Assembly (NCBI GenBank): GCA_017940185.1
Contig: JAGAZE010000002.1
Coordinates: forward strand, 1-64,000
DNA length: 64,000 bases
Direction of reading: 5' to 3'
DNA from: Bacteroidaceae bacterium
GTDB taxonomy: Bacteria; Bacteroidota; Bacteroidia; Bacteroidales; Bacteroidaceae
Shown here piece after piece: positions 24,695 to 33,785 of this stretch. The first letter of the stretch is position 1. Each line of letters starts with the position of its first letter. The translations under genes and the position numbers were made by a program. Below the pieces are notes generated by a model. That model was not told where the DNA came from. It was given only the letters and a program-made list of their open reading frames with translations, and ran no database searches.

Positions 24695-24702
24695 CAAAGA
24701 TA
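24695..24702 (-). promoter_or_regulatory. -7 box (TATCTTTG) for the DJ-1 gene and recG
   Basis: TATCTTTG on the minus strand. The predicted start is near 24689, about 30 nt before the ATG at 24658. No strong -33 element is visible. Confidence 0.5.
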
Positions 24703-24791
24703 AGGAAAAGTAGTCGGAAAACACCATAAAAGAGGAGAATGATTGCACCGCCTGGTGGCAAAATGGCAGGAAGGAAGTCTTACACCATTAA

Positions 24792-24814
24792 ATATATACG
24801 CGTGCGCGCGCGTG
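24792..24814. repeat. AT-then-CG alternating purine-pyrimidine tract
   Basis: ATATATACGCGTGCGCGCGCG is a near-perfect alternating stretch in the divergent DJ-1/nadK gap, upstream of the nadK -7 box. It belongs with those at 15302, 36830 and 56343. Confidence 0.7.
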
Positions 24815-24854
24815 AAAAACCACTATATTATTTCCTACTTCAATAGGAAATCAC

Positions 24855-24862
24855 TACATTTG
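24855..24862 (+). promoter_or_regulatory. -7 box (TACATTTG) of nadK
   Basis: TACATTTG predicts a start near 24869, 21 nt before the ATG at 24890. It lies within the 5' extension of the open frame and so argues against the longer start at 24743. Confidence 0.55.
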
Positions 24863-24889
24863 CATATCAACAACTGCCCGAATGCCGTC

Positions 24890-25807
24890 ATGACAGTATC
24901 CTCCAGTCCCGCCGTCTCCCTGTGTTTCGCCCTCTTTGGCAAGGTGCAGACACCTTCCGACGTGTTCACCCTGCGCGAAGTGGGGAGCAGTATCCTCGCT
25001 GCCGGTTGCCGCTGTGTGCTCTCCTTGCAGACGCATGAGGCACTGCTTGCCGTGGGTGAGGACGCCACATGGTTGCCCGTGTGTGCCGAGGACACCCAGA
25101 GTGGTGTCGACTTTGCCCTCTCCATCGGCGGTGATGGCACCTTCCTGCGCACCGTGGAGCAGGTTGTGGAGCATCATGTGCCCGTGATAGGCATCAATAC
25201 GGGGCGACTGGGCTTTCTGGCCGACGTGCGGAAAGAGCAGTGGCAACAGGTGTTGGCCGATATCGTGCGGGGCGACTACACATTGGTGCAGCGTTCAATG
25301 ATTGCTGTAAGCCGCGATGCTATGCCGCTGAGTGACAGTCCCTATGCTCTCAACGATGTAGCAATCTTAAAACATGACGATGCTTCCATGCTCACTATCC
25401 ATGCGCTCCTCGATGGCAACCCCCTCGTCACCTATCGCGCCGACGGACTGGTGATAAGCACTCCCACAGGCAGCACCGCCTACTCGCTCTCCAACGGCGG
25501 ACCCATCATCACACCCAGTGCAGAGGTGCTGTGCCTCACGCCCATTGCAGCACACTCGCTCAACATGCGACCGCTGGTAATCCCGCAAGACTCGCAGGTG
25601 AGCCTGCAGGTGGAGAGCCGCACACAAACATTCCTCACCACCATAGACGGACGACCCGTACGATGCGAAGGAACAACCCCCATTGTGATAGAGAAGGCAC
25701 CTCACAACGTGAACATCGTGAAGACCGACGACCGCAACTACCTCTCCACACTGCGACGAAAGATGATGTGGGGAGCCGACAACAGAAACCATGAGAATGA
25801 AAGATAA
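24890..25807 (+). CDS. nadK: NAD kinase
   Basis: 305 aa from the ATG at 24890; the open frame reaches back to 24743, but its first 49 residues do not resemble the family and a promoter box lies in them. The enzyme phosphorylates NAD to NADP in the cytoplasm. The nucleotide-binding GGDGTFLRTVE motif is near 81-91, NTGRLGFLADV near 104-114, an N-D segment LNDVAILKHD near 155-164, and TPTGSTAYSLSNGGPII near 185-201. It overlaps the ABC exporter start by 17 bp, indicating one transcript. Confidence 0.95.
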   Translation: MTVSSSPAVSLCFALFGKVQTPSDVFTLREVGSSILAAGCRCVLSLQTHEALLAVGEDATWLPVCAEDTQSGVDFALSIGGDGTFLRTVEQVVEHHVPVIGINTGRLGFLADVRKEQWQQVLADIVRGDYTLVQRSMIAVSRDAMPLSDSPYALNDVAILKHDDASMLTIHALLDGNPLVTYRADGLVISTPTGSTAYSLSNGGPIITPSAEVLCLTPIAAHSLNMRPLVIPQDSQVSLQVESRTQTFLTTIDGRPVRCEGTTPIVIEKAPHNVNIVKTDDRNYLSTLRRKMMWGADNRNHENER

Positions 25808-27503
25808 ACTACGCCAACTGCTGAGTCTTTCCGAATCAAAGTACTCCACAGCACAGATGATGCACTGGCTATGGATTATTTGGCGCGGCAACCGCCTGCA
25901 GGCATTGCTCAACATATTGATAGATGTGGCCTCGGTGGGTCTCAGTCTGCTCCAGGTGTGGGCAGTGAAGCACGCCATCGATGTGGCGGCAGGCAGCGTA
26001 GAGGGCAACATCTACTGGGCAGTGGCAGTCATGGGCATCATTGCCCTGGCAAGCTTTGCGCTGCACATTGCCAGCACGTGGGTGAAAGTGATTATCGGCA
26101 TCAAGGCGCAGAACCGCATACAACAGACGCTGCTCGAACGCTTCCTGCAGACAGAGTGGCGAGGCAAGGAGAAATACCACAGCGGCGACATCATCAACCG
26201 ACTGAAGGGCGATGTCAATTCGGTGGTGACCGTCTTTACCGAGACGATACCCGGCATGATTTCCACCTTCACCCTCTTTGCCGGTGCGGCAGTTTATCTC
26301 TTTGCGCTCGATGCGCGGCTGGCCCTCGTCATCATTTGCATCACACCGCTCTTCCTCATCTTCAGCAAGATTTACGTGCGCCGCATGCGCAAGCTCACAC
26401 GCCGTGTGCTCGACAGCGACTCACGTGTGCAGAGCGTGCTGCAGGAAACCGTGCAACACCGCATGCTCATCAAGACACTGGAAAGCAACGACGAGATGGT
26501 GCAGCGCCTGGAAACCTCGCAGAGTGAGCTTAGGCAGAACATTGCCAAACGCACCGTTTTCTCCACCTTCTCCAATATCACCGTCAGTCTGGGCTTCACC
26601 GTCGGCTACCTCATCGCCTTCCTATGGAGCGCACTGCGCATGTCGGCAGGCACACTCACCTTCGGCGGAATGACAGCGTTTCTCCAGCTCGTCAACCGTA
26701 TACAAGGGCCGTTGCGCACGCTTATGCGCATCATCCCTATCTTCGTGGGCGTGTTCACCGCAGCCGAACGACTCATGGAACTGGAAGACAACCCGCTTGA
26801 GCAGAAAGGCGAGCCTCACCGCTTCCCCAATCGCTGCGGACTGCGCGTGGAAAATGTAGACTATGCCTACGACGACGGCAACCGCAACATCATCGAAGGA
26901 CTCAGCTTCGACTTCAAGCCAGGCACGTGCACTGCCATCCTCGGACACACAGGGGCTGGCAAGACCACCCTCATCCGTCTGCTGCTCGCTCTCATCCACC
27001 CGCAGAAAGGCAGAGTGGTAATCTACGACGATGAGGGGCACGAAGAATTGCTCTCACCCCTCACGCGCTGCAATATCGTCTACGTGCCGCAGGGCAACAC
27101 TCTCATGAGCGGCACCATCCGCGACAATCTGCTGTTGGGCAAGCTCGATGCCACCGAGGAGGAAATGTACGATGCCCTGCACCGCAGCTGTGCCGACTTC
27201 GTGGAGCAACTGCCCGACAAGCTCGACACGCAGTGTGCCGAGGCAGGAGGCGGGCTTAGCGAGGGACAGGCACAGCGCATCGCCATAGCACGCGCATTGC
27301 TGCGCGACCGCCAGGTGATGCTCTTCGATGAAGCCACCAGCGCACTCGATCCGCAGACTGAACAGCAACTGCTCAGCAACATCCTCTCCACAAAGACCAA
27401 AACCATCATCTTCATCACCCACCGCGAAGCCGTCACTGCCTACTGCGACCAGCAGCTGCGCATCTATCGCACCCTGCCCCACGCCCCGGCCGAAAGCGAG
27501 TAA
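25791..27503 (+). CDS. ABC exporter, fused permease and ATPase
   Basis: 570 aa. The transmembrane domain (about 20-320) has the exporter layout with about six helices, and the ATPase follows: Walker A GHTGAGKTTLIRLLL (about 386-400), Q-loop YVPQGNTLMSGTIRDNLLLG (about 431-450), signature LSEGQAQRIAIARALL (about 487-502) and Walker B VMLFDEATSALDP (about 507-519). The signature serine is in LSEGQ, a common variant. It works as a homodimer or heterodimer; no partner half is in view. It overlaps nadK by 17 bp (ATG at 25791, with another at 25797). Lipid or peptide export is typical of the family, but the substrate here is unknown. Confidence 0.93.
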   Translation: MRMKDKLRQLLSLSESKYSTAQMMHWLWIIWRGNRLQALLNILIDVASVGLSLLQVWAVKHAIDVAAGSVEGNIYWAVAVMGIIALASFALHIASTWVKVIIGIKAQNRIQQTLLERFLQTEWRGKEKYHSGDIINRLKGDVNSVVTVFTETIPGMISTFTLFAGAAVYLFALDARLALVIICITPLFLIFSKIYVRRMRKLTRRVLDSDSRVQSVLQETVQHRMLIKTLESNDEMVQRLETSQSELRQNIAKRTVFSTFSNITVSLGFTVGYLIAFLWSALRMSAGTLTFGGMTAFLQLVNRIQGPLRTLMRIIPIFVGVFTAAERLMELEDNPLEQKGEPHRFPNRCGLRVENVDYAYDDGNRNIIEGLSFDFKPGTCTAILGHTGAGKTTLIRLLLALIHPQKGRVVIYDDEGHEELLSPLTRCNIVYVPQGNTLMSGTIRDNLLLGKLDATEEEMYDALHRSCADFVEQLPDKLDTQCAEAGGGLSEGQAQRIAIARALLRDRQVMLFDEATSALDPQTEQQLLSNILSTKTKTIIFITHREAVTAYCDQQLRIYRTLPHAPAESE

Positions 27504-27545
27504 GCACCTCCCCTGGCACAACGGCACAACGACAGCACACCAATG

Positions 27546-27593
27546 AGCGGCTATCAGCCGCTGCTACCCTTCTTGCGCTACGCCCGCAGGGCG
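27546..27593 (+). terminator. Tandem hairpins after the nadK-ABC unit
   Basis: A 7-bp hairpin AGCGGCT-ATC-AGCCGCT (27546-27562) is followed by ACGCCC-GCA-GGGCGT (about 27580-27594) and TTAAAATTGTTAAAATTT. The second has only a weak T-run, so a terminator is likely but not certain. Confidence 0.5.
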
Positions 27594-27642
27594 TTAAAAT
27601 TGTTAAAATTTAACACTCGGAACACTTTTTTTGAAAAAACGT

Positions 27643-27674
27643 TTGTCATTAAAGAAACTTATACATATATTTGC
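27643..27674 (+). promoter_or_regulatory. Promoter of the SusCD/metallopeptidase operon (TTTG-N20-TATATTTG)
   Basis: TTTG at 27643-27646 and TATATTTG at 27667-27674 are 20 bp apart, the best match to the Bacteroidetes -33/-7 consensus in the window. The predicted start is near 27681. Confidence 0.75.
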
Positions 27675-27680
27675 AGACAA

Positions 27681-27863
27681 TAGCTATAGTGTCTAGGCAT
27701 CTCGTTGCTTATAAACAGCACAAAGAGAAACGATTAGCGGCAAGTACACGCTCCGCGCCGGGAGATTGAAGGTAGGTCGCGGCACGTCACGGCACTCATC
27801 AACCATTAAATCCAACCCAAGGAAGACCATCTAACAAATGTTTTAATCATAATTTAATTGTTT
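27681..27863 (+). promoter_or_regulatory. Long leader of the SusC gene
   Basis: About 180 nt separate the predicted start from the SusC ATG, far longer than the leaders of most genes here. It contains a G/C-rich middle (CGCTCCGCGCCGGGAG, CGCGGCACGTCACGG) with possible stems, then an A/T-rich end (TGTTTTAATCATAATTTAATTG) before the ATG. SusC leaders in Bacteroides are known targets of regulation by RNA and RNA-binding proteins. I see no known riboswitch. Confidence 0.45.
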
Positions 27864-30800
27864 ATGGAGAAAAAACTATTGATGATTGTGGCAAGCCTGT
27901 TCCTCTTCGTAGGAGTGGCCATGTCACAGACGCAGATTAACGGTAACGTTGTCTCGGGAGACGACGGCGAGCCGATAATCGGTGCGACAGTTTCGCTCAA
28001 GAGTACGAAAGCTACTCTTGCCGTGACGGACATTGACGGAAACTTCTCCTTCACCACCGATCAGAAATCGCCCATGCTGGAGATTAGCTACATCGGTATG
28101 AAGACCGTCACCGTCAAAGGCGGACAGAACATGAAAGTTACGCTCTACTCCGATGCACAGGATGCAGGTGTGGAAGTAGTCGTAACAGGTATGACACGAA
28201 CCGACAAACGTCTGTTCACCGGTGCCACCACCAAGGTCGATGCTTCCAAGGCAAAGATTGACGGTGTAGCCGACATCAGCCGTTCGTTGGAAGGACGTGT
28301 AGCAGGTGTGAGCGTGCAGAACGTATCAGGTACGTTCGGTACAGCACCTAAGATCCGTGTCCGCGGTGCTACGTCCATCTACGGAAGCTCCCGTCCGTTG
28401 TGGGTTGTAGACGGTGTTATCATGGAAGATGTGACCGAGGTTGCCGCCGACGCACTCTCCAGTGGTGACGCAGCCACACTGATCTCCTCAGCTATCGCAG
28501 GACTGAATGCCGACGACATCGAAAGTTTCCAGATCCTGAAAGACGGTTCGGCCACATCTATCTATGGTGCACGCGCCATGTCGGGTGTGATCGTCGTTAC
28601 TACGAAGAAAGGTAGAGCTGGTACCTCGCGTATCAACTACACCGGTGAATACACCATGCGTCTGCGCCCAAGCTACAAGCAGTTCAACATCATGAACTCG
28701 CAGGACCAGATGAGCGTGTATCGCGAAATGGAAGCCAACGGTCTGATCTCCTTCGGCCGCACCTATCGTTACTCGCAGAGCGGTGTGTATGGCAACATGT
28801 ACCATCTGCTCAACGACTACAACGTGAGCAACGGTGCCTACGGACTGGAGAACACTCCCGAGGCCATGAACGCTTACCTGCGTGCTGCCGAAATGCGCAA
28901 CACCAACTGGTTCGACGAACTCTTCAGCAACGCCATCTCGATGAACCACTCCATCAGTATGACCACCGGTACTGACAAAGCACAGTACTACACCTCGTTC
29001 TCCTACATGGACGACCCGGGATGGTCAGAGCGTAGCAAGGTGAAGCGTTACACCTTCAACATCAATGCCAACTACAACATCAGCAAGAAGCTGTCGTTGA
29101 ACCTCATCGGTAACGCCAGCTATCGTAAGCAGGACGCCCCCGGTACCATGGGACAGGCCGTCAATGTTGTAACAGGTGACGTGTCGCGCGACTTCGACAT
29201 CAACCCCTTCGGTTATGCACTCAACAGCTCGCGTACACTCGACCCCAAAGAGTTCTACACACGTAACTACCAGCCCTTCAACATCCACTACGAACTGCAG
29301 AACAACTTCATTAAGCTCGACGTTGTCGACCTGAAGTTCCAGGGCGAATTCAAGTATCGTCCCATCAGCAAGGTGGAACTCTCCTTCCTGGCTTCTTACA
29401 AGTATGCCACCACTTCACAGTCGCACAACGTGACGGAGTACTCCAACCAGGCCGAAGCCTTCCGCGCAATGCAAGACGCTACCATCCGTAGCGGCAACGC
29501 CTGGCTGTACACCGACCCCGATGTGCCCAACTCTCTGCCTATGACAGTGCTGCCCGTCGGTGGTTTCTATCGTAAGACCGAGTACAAGATGAACTCATGG
29601 AACTGGCGTGCCACCGCTAGCTACAACGACGTGTACAACGACGACCACATCGTCAACTTCTTCGGCGGTATGGAAGTTACCAACACCGAGCGTAGCCGCA
29701 ACTTCTTCAACGGCGTAGGTATGCAGTTCGACTATGGTTACACTCCGCGCTTCGACTACCACTACTTCAAGCAGGCTGCCGAAGAGGGAACACTCTACTA
29801 CTCGCTCGTCAACGGCTACTCGCGCGAAGCTGCATTCTTCGCAACAGGCACCTACTCCTACCAGGGTAAGTACATCATCAACGGTACCGTTCGCTACGAA
29901 GGCTCCAACCGTCTGGGTAAGGCCCGCTCCAGCCGCTGGCTCCCCACATGGAACATCTCTGCAGCATGGAACGCTCACGAAGAGAAATTCTTCAAAGATG
30001 CATTCAACGAGAACGGCATCCTCTCGCACGCAACACTGAAGGCTTCTTACTCGCTCACCGGTGACAAACCCGCCGTTACCAACGCCGCAATAATCATCAG
30101 TGCTTACAACGTTTGGCGCCCCTTCGCCAGCGACGCTGTCACAGCACTCGGCATCGACGACCTGGCTAACCCCGACCTCACCTATGAGAAGAAGCATGAG
30201 TTCAACATTGGCGTAGACCTCGGTTTCCTCCGCAACCGCATCAACGTGACCTTCGACTGGTACACACGTAACAACTACGACCTCATTGGCCCGTATCGTT
30301 CAACAGGTACCAACGGACAGATCACATGGTACAAGAACGTGGCTTCGATGCGCTCACACGGTGAAGAACTCTCCATCTCTACCAAGAACTTCGATGGTAA
30401 GGACTTCAAGTGGACCACCGACTTCATCTTCTCGCACACCAAGACAAAGGTTACCGACCTCGACTCACGCAGCCGCATCATCGACCTCATCGCCGGTACC
30501 GGCTTCACCATGAAGGGTTACCCCTATCGTGCACTCTTCTCCATGGACTTCCAGGGACTCAACCAGTATGGTATCCCCACCTTCATCAACGAAGATGGCG
30601 AACTTACCACTACCGACATCTACTTCCAGTCCAACAACATCCAGTATCTGAGATACGAAGGTCCGACCGATCCCACAGTGACGGGTTCGCTGGGTAACGT
30701 ATTCTCCTACAAGGGATGGCACCTCAACGTCTTCATGACCTATGCCTTCGGCAACGTAGTACGTCTCGACCAAGCCTTCCGCGCTTCCTACTCCGACCTC

Positions 30801-31187
30801 TATTCAATGCCTAAGGAGTTCAAGAACCGTTGGGTTGTTTCCGGCGACGAGAAGCACACCAACATTCCTGCCATAGCCGACCTGCGTATCATCCAGAACA
30901 ACAGCCAGCTCAGCTATGCTTACAATGCCTACAACCGTTCGCAGGCCCGTATTGCCAAGGGCGACTTCATCCGCATGAAGGAAATCTCCCTGGCCTACGA
31001 CTTCCCCAAGTCATGGACATCTGCTATCGGTCTGAACAACCTCAGTGCCAAACTGCAGGCTACTAACCTCTTCCTTATCTACTACGACAGAAAACTTAAC
31101 GGACAGGATCCGGAGTTCATCAACTCGGGTGGTGTGGCTCTGCCTATGGCACGTCAGTTCACCTTCACACTCCGCTTCGGACTCTAA
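27864..31187 (+). CDS. SusC/RagA family TonB-linked outer-membrane protein
   Basis: 1107 aa from the ATG at 27864 (MEKKLLMIVASLFLF...; two further codons upstream read TTG/TTT and are ignored). Signal peptide to about 22. CarboxypepD_reg-like domain about 24-105 (DGEPIIGATVSLKSTKATLAVTDIDGNF in pieces), then plug about 110-250 with RSLEGRVAGVSVQNVSG and ILKDGSATSIYGARAMSGV, the classic SusC signature. The barrel ends QFTFTLRFGL. With the SusD 18 bp downstream it forms the two-lid import channel of the outer membrane, energised by TonB. No glycoside hydrolase is near, so a polysaccharide substrate is not supported; the neighbours point to peptide or another ligand. Confidence 0.96.
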   Translation: MEKKLLMIVASLFLFVGVAMSQTQINGNVVSGDDGEPIIGATVSLKSTKATLAVTDIDGNFSFTTDQKSPMLEISYIGMKTVTVKGGQNMKVTLYSDAQDAGVEVVVTGMTRTDKRLFTGATTKVDASKAKIDGVADISRSLEGRVAGVSVQNVSGTFGTAPKIRVRGATSIYGSSRPLWVVDGVIMEDVTEVAADALSSGDAATLISSAIAGLNADDIESFQILKDGSATSIYGARAMSGVIVVTTKKGRAGTSRINYTGEYTMRLRPSYKQFNIMNSQDQMSVYREMEANGLISFGRTYRYSQSGVYGNMYHLLNDYNVSNGAYGLENTPEAMNAYLRAAEMRNTNWFDELFSNAISMNHSISMTTGTDKAQYYTSFSYMDDPGWSERSKVKRYTFNINANYNISKKLSLNLIGNASYRKQDAPGTMGQAVNVVTGDVSRDFDINPFGYALNSSRTLDPKEFYTRNYQPFNIHYELQNNFIKLDVVDLKFQGEFKYRPISKVELSFLASYKYATTSQSHNVTEYSNQAEAFRAMQDATIRSGNAWLYTDPDVPNSLPMTVLPVGGFYRKTEYKMNSWNWRATASYNDVYNDDHIVNFFGGMEVTNTERSRNFFNGVGMQFDYGYTPRFDYHYFKQAAEEGTLYYSLVNGYSREAAFFATGTYSYQGKYIINGTVRYEGSNRLGKARSSRWLPTWNISAAWNAHEEKFFKDAFNENGILSHATLKASYSLTGDKPAVTNAAIIISAYNVWRPFASDAVTALGIDDLANPDLTYEKKHEFNIGVDLGFLRNRINVTFDWYTRNNYDLIGPYRSTGTNGQITWYKNVASMRSHGEELSISTKNFDGKDFKWTTDFIFSHTKTKVTDLDSRSRIIDLIAGTGFTMKGYPYRALFSMDFQGLNQYGIPTFINEDGELTTTDIYFQSNNIQYLRYEGPTDPTVTGSLGNVFSYKGWHLNVFMTYAFGNVVRLDQAFRASYSDLYSMPKEFKNRWVVSGDEKHTNIPAIADLRIIQNNSQLSYAYNAYNRSQARIAKGDFIRMKEISLAYDFPKSWTSAIGLNNLSAKLQATNLFLIYYDRKLNGQDPEFINSGGVALPMARQFTFTLRFGL

Positions 31188-31205
31188 TAAGAAAGGAAAC
31201 AGAAT

Positions 31206-32780
31206 ATGAAAAAGATGAAAAGTATATTAAGCCTCATCGCTGCCGTACTGCTTCTGAGCTCGTGTAACTCGTTCCTCGACAAACTGCCCGATGATCGTAC
31301 CGAGCTGAACAGTGTACAGAAGATCAACGATATCCTCGTTTCTGCCTACGGCACATGCGACAACTGCTTCATTCACAAGTTCATGTCGGACAATGTGATG
31401 TACAATGGTAGTTCTTATACTGCTCAAGAGAATGAAGAGAAGCTCTGGCGTTTTGAAGACGTGCAGACTGAAGGCAACGACGACCCACGCTCAGTGTGGA
31501 ACGACTACTACAATGCAGTGGCTAAAGCCAACACCATCCTCGAAGCTATCGACGAGCTGGGCAACCACAATGGCCAGCTCAACGGACAGAAGGCAGAAGC
31601 CCTGCTCTGCCGCGCCTTTGCCATGTGGCGTCTGGCCGACATCTTCTGCATGGCCTACGACCCCACCAAGAACTATCCCGGACTGCCCTATCCCACAGAG
31701 GTAGGTAAGGAATACTTCGACCGTGGCACGCTCACCGAGCTCTACGATAAGATTAATGCCGACATCGAGAACGCCCTCGCCATTTACGACGACAGCCATA
31801 TTCCGAGTACAGGCCATAAGTATCGCTTCAACCGCAAGGCTGCCTATGCCTTCGCTGCACGCTTCAATCTGCTCTACCACAAGTGGGACAAGTGCATTGA
31901 ATACTGCAACGTAGTGCTTGGCGAAAACCCCTTCAGCGTGCTCCGCGACTGGTCGCAGTATGCTACTCTCGGTGCTGCCGACACCGGTAACCGCTTCGCA
32001 AACAGTGGCGACCCCGCCAACCTCTTCATGCACACCGCATACTCGCTGGCCGGACGTCGACTCTATGCGCAGAGCCGCTACAACCACTCCACCACTTGTG
32101 CTTCCTACGAAACCACTTGGGCTTACGCTCCTTGGGGTAACGGTTCAGGTACCGGCAATGCCCTCTGGATTGCCAACAAGATGTGGGGTACCAACCAAGG
32201 TTGCTCCTGCTACCGCATCAAGGAATTCTTTGAGTACACCGACAAGGTGGGCGGCAGTGGCTACGCACACATCGTGATGAACGAGTTCTCGGGCGACGAG
32301 GTGCTCCTCACCCGTGCTGAGGCCTACATCATGAAGAAAGACTTTGCCAGTGCTGTTCAAGACATGAACTACTGGATGCAGGCCAACGGCGACCAGAGCC
32401 GCAGCGCATTCCCCGTATTCACTGTTCAGAGCGTGCCCGAGACGATGAAAGGCTTTGCTGAGAGCGTTGTTAATCCCGGTTCGCTCAACCGTCTGCGCAC
32501 CTTCAAGAAGTCGCTCCACCCGCAGGGCTTCGAGATCGACTCCGCCCAGCTGCCCTATCTGCAGCTCGTGCTCCACATGCGTCGTATCGAGCAGCTCTAC
32601 ACAGGCCGCCGCATGACCGACATCAAGCGCTGGGGTATCGAATACACACACCCGACTCCCGACAATCCTCGTCCTGAAGACGACGACAAGGAAGTATTCC
32701 GTGCCGGTGACCTCCGCGGTGCCGTACAGATACCTAACGACGTAATACAAGCTGGTATTGAACCTAATCCCAGAAACTAG
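31206..32780 (+). CDS. SusD/RagB family lipoprotein
   Basis: 524 aa. Lipobox LLSSC at about 16-20 (ATG at 31206; a second in-frame ATG follows at 31215). SusD features include NSFLDKLPDDRTE near the start, helical TPR-like segments (KAEALLCRAFAMWRLADIFCMAY near 130-152) and the C-terminal RMTDIKRWGIEY (about 482-493) typical of SusD ends. It caps the SusC barrel and binds the ligand at the surface. 18 bp after SusC and 31 bp before the metallopeptidase. Confidence 0.95.
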   Translation: MKKMKSILSLIAAVLLLSSCNSFLDKLPDDRTELNSVQKINDILVSAYGTCDNCFIHKFMSDNVMYNGSSYTAQENEEKLWRFEDVQTEGNDDPRSVWNDYYNAVAKANTILEAIDELGNHNGQLNGQKAEALLCRAFAMWRLADIFCMAYDPTKNYPGLPYPTEVGKEYFDRGTLTELYDKINADIENALAIYDDSHIPSTGHKYRFNRKAAYAFAARFNLLYHKWDKCIEYCNVVLGENPFSVLRDWSQYATLGAADTGNRFANSGDPANLFMHTAYSLAGRRLYAQSRYNHSTTCASYETTWAYAPWGNGSGTGNALWIANKMWGTNQGCSCYRIKEFFEYTDKVGGSGYAHIVMNEFSGDEVLLTRAEAYIMKKDFASAVQDMNYWMQANGDQSRSAFPVFTVQSVPETMKGFAESVVNPGSLNRLRTFKKSLHPQGFEIDSAQLPYLQLVLHMRRIEQLYTGRRMTDIKRWGIEYTHPTPDNPRPEDDDKEVFRAGDLRGAVQIPNDVIQAGIEPNPRN

Positions 32781-32811
32781 TTCACACTGTAAATTCAACT
32801 AAGTTTAAAGT

Positions 32812-33774
32812 ATGAAATATCTGAAAATTTTGATGCTGTTCGTAGCAGCCATTGCGTTCACCGCTTGCGACGACGACGAGCCCTCCGGCACGAGCATCTT
32901 CGATACCACGCCACCCGAGCGCAACGAGTTTGATACGTGGATTCTGAACACCTTTACCAAGCCCTACAACATCACTTTGCTCTATCGCTATCAGGATAGC
33001 GAGACCAACAACAGCTACAATGTTGTACCTCCCACAGTAGAGAAGGCTAAGGCTATGGCCAACCTCATGAAGTACATGTGGCTCGATGCCTACAATGAGC
33101 TGATGGACGACGACGGCCTCTTCATGAAGCAGTACTCATTCCGCGAGTTCCTCTTCATAGGCTCCCACCAGTACAATGCTAACGGTTCGCGCGTCCTCGG
33201 TACGGCAGAAGGCGGTCTGAAGGTTACCCTCTTCGGTCTCAACCATCTCGACCTCGACAACATCCGCATCGTGCAGGATCAGCCGTTCCCCGATCACGAC
33301 GACGACCCGATGGACCTCAACTACTACTTCTTCCACACCATGCACCACGAATTCTGCCACATCCTTACACAGAAAAGGGACTACACCACAGAGTTCCGCG
33401 CCATCTCTCCCGAGTGGCAGCGCATGGGCGACTGGGTAAACGTACGCGACTACCAAGCTCCGAAGTGGGGCTTCGTAACGGGCTACGCTACTTCCGAGTA
33501 CAACGAAGACTTTGCTGAGATCTACTCTACCTATGTTACTATCACTCCCGAAGCTTTCCAGGAAATCTTCAACGTTGCCAAGAAGGACATCGACGACGAA
33601 GTGGAAGGTGCTAACCCCAATGCAATATTACAACTGCAGCAGAAGGTTGACATCGTGAAATCCTACATGAAGGATAGTTGGGGTATTGATATGGATAAGC
33701 TACGTGACATTGTTCTCCGCCGCGGTTCCGAAATCATGCAGTGGGATAGAGAACGTTTGTTAACCCTTAACTAA
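32812..33774 (+). CDS. Putative zinc-binding metallopeptidase lipoprotein (Peptidase_Mx1-like)
   Basis: 320 aa. Lipobox FTACD (Cys about 19), then a stretch PPERNEFDTWILNTFTKPYNI that I associate with the Mx1-like putative metallopeptidases coupled to SusCD. The zinc motif HHEFCHILTQ (HEFCH, about 181-185) fits HExxH. A distant E/D-rich region (YNEDFAEIYSTYV, about 231-243) could supply a third ligand. As a lipoprotein it should be outer-membrane anchored, so I infer cleavage of surface-bound peptide or protein before import. It follows SusD by 31 bp and precedes the DUF4302 gene by 11 bp. Confidence 0.85.
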   Translation: MKYLKILMLFVAAIAFTACDDDEPSGTSIFDTTPPERNEFDTWILNTFTKPYNITLLYRYQDSETNNSYNVVPPTVEKAKAMANLMKYMWLDAYNELMDDDGLFMKQYSFREFLFIGSHQYNANGSRVLGTAEGGLKVTLFGLNHLDLDNIRIVQDQPFPDHDDDPMDLNYYFFHTMHHEFCHILTQKRDYTTEFRAISPEWQRMGDWVNVRDYQAPKWGFVTGYATSEYNEDFAEIYSTYVTITPEAFQEIFNVAKKDIDDEVEGANPNAILQLQQKVDIVKSYMKDSWGIDMDKLRDIVLRRGSEIMQWDRERLLTLN

Positions 33775-33785
33775 CAGCAACGAGT

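Noticed and set aside
24743..24889. N-terminal extension of NAD kinase
   Set aside because: The extension crosses a -7 promoter box and an alternating tract, and does not resemble the family start.
27681..27863. Known riboswitch (cobalamin, TPP) in the SusC leader
   Set aside because: No B12-box or TPP-box sequence is visible.
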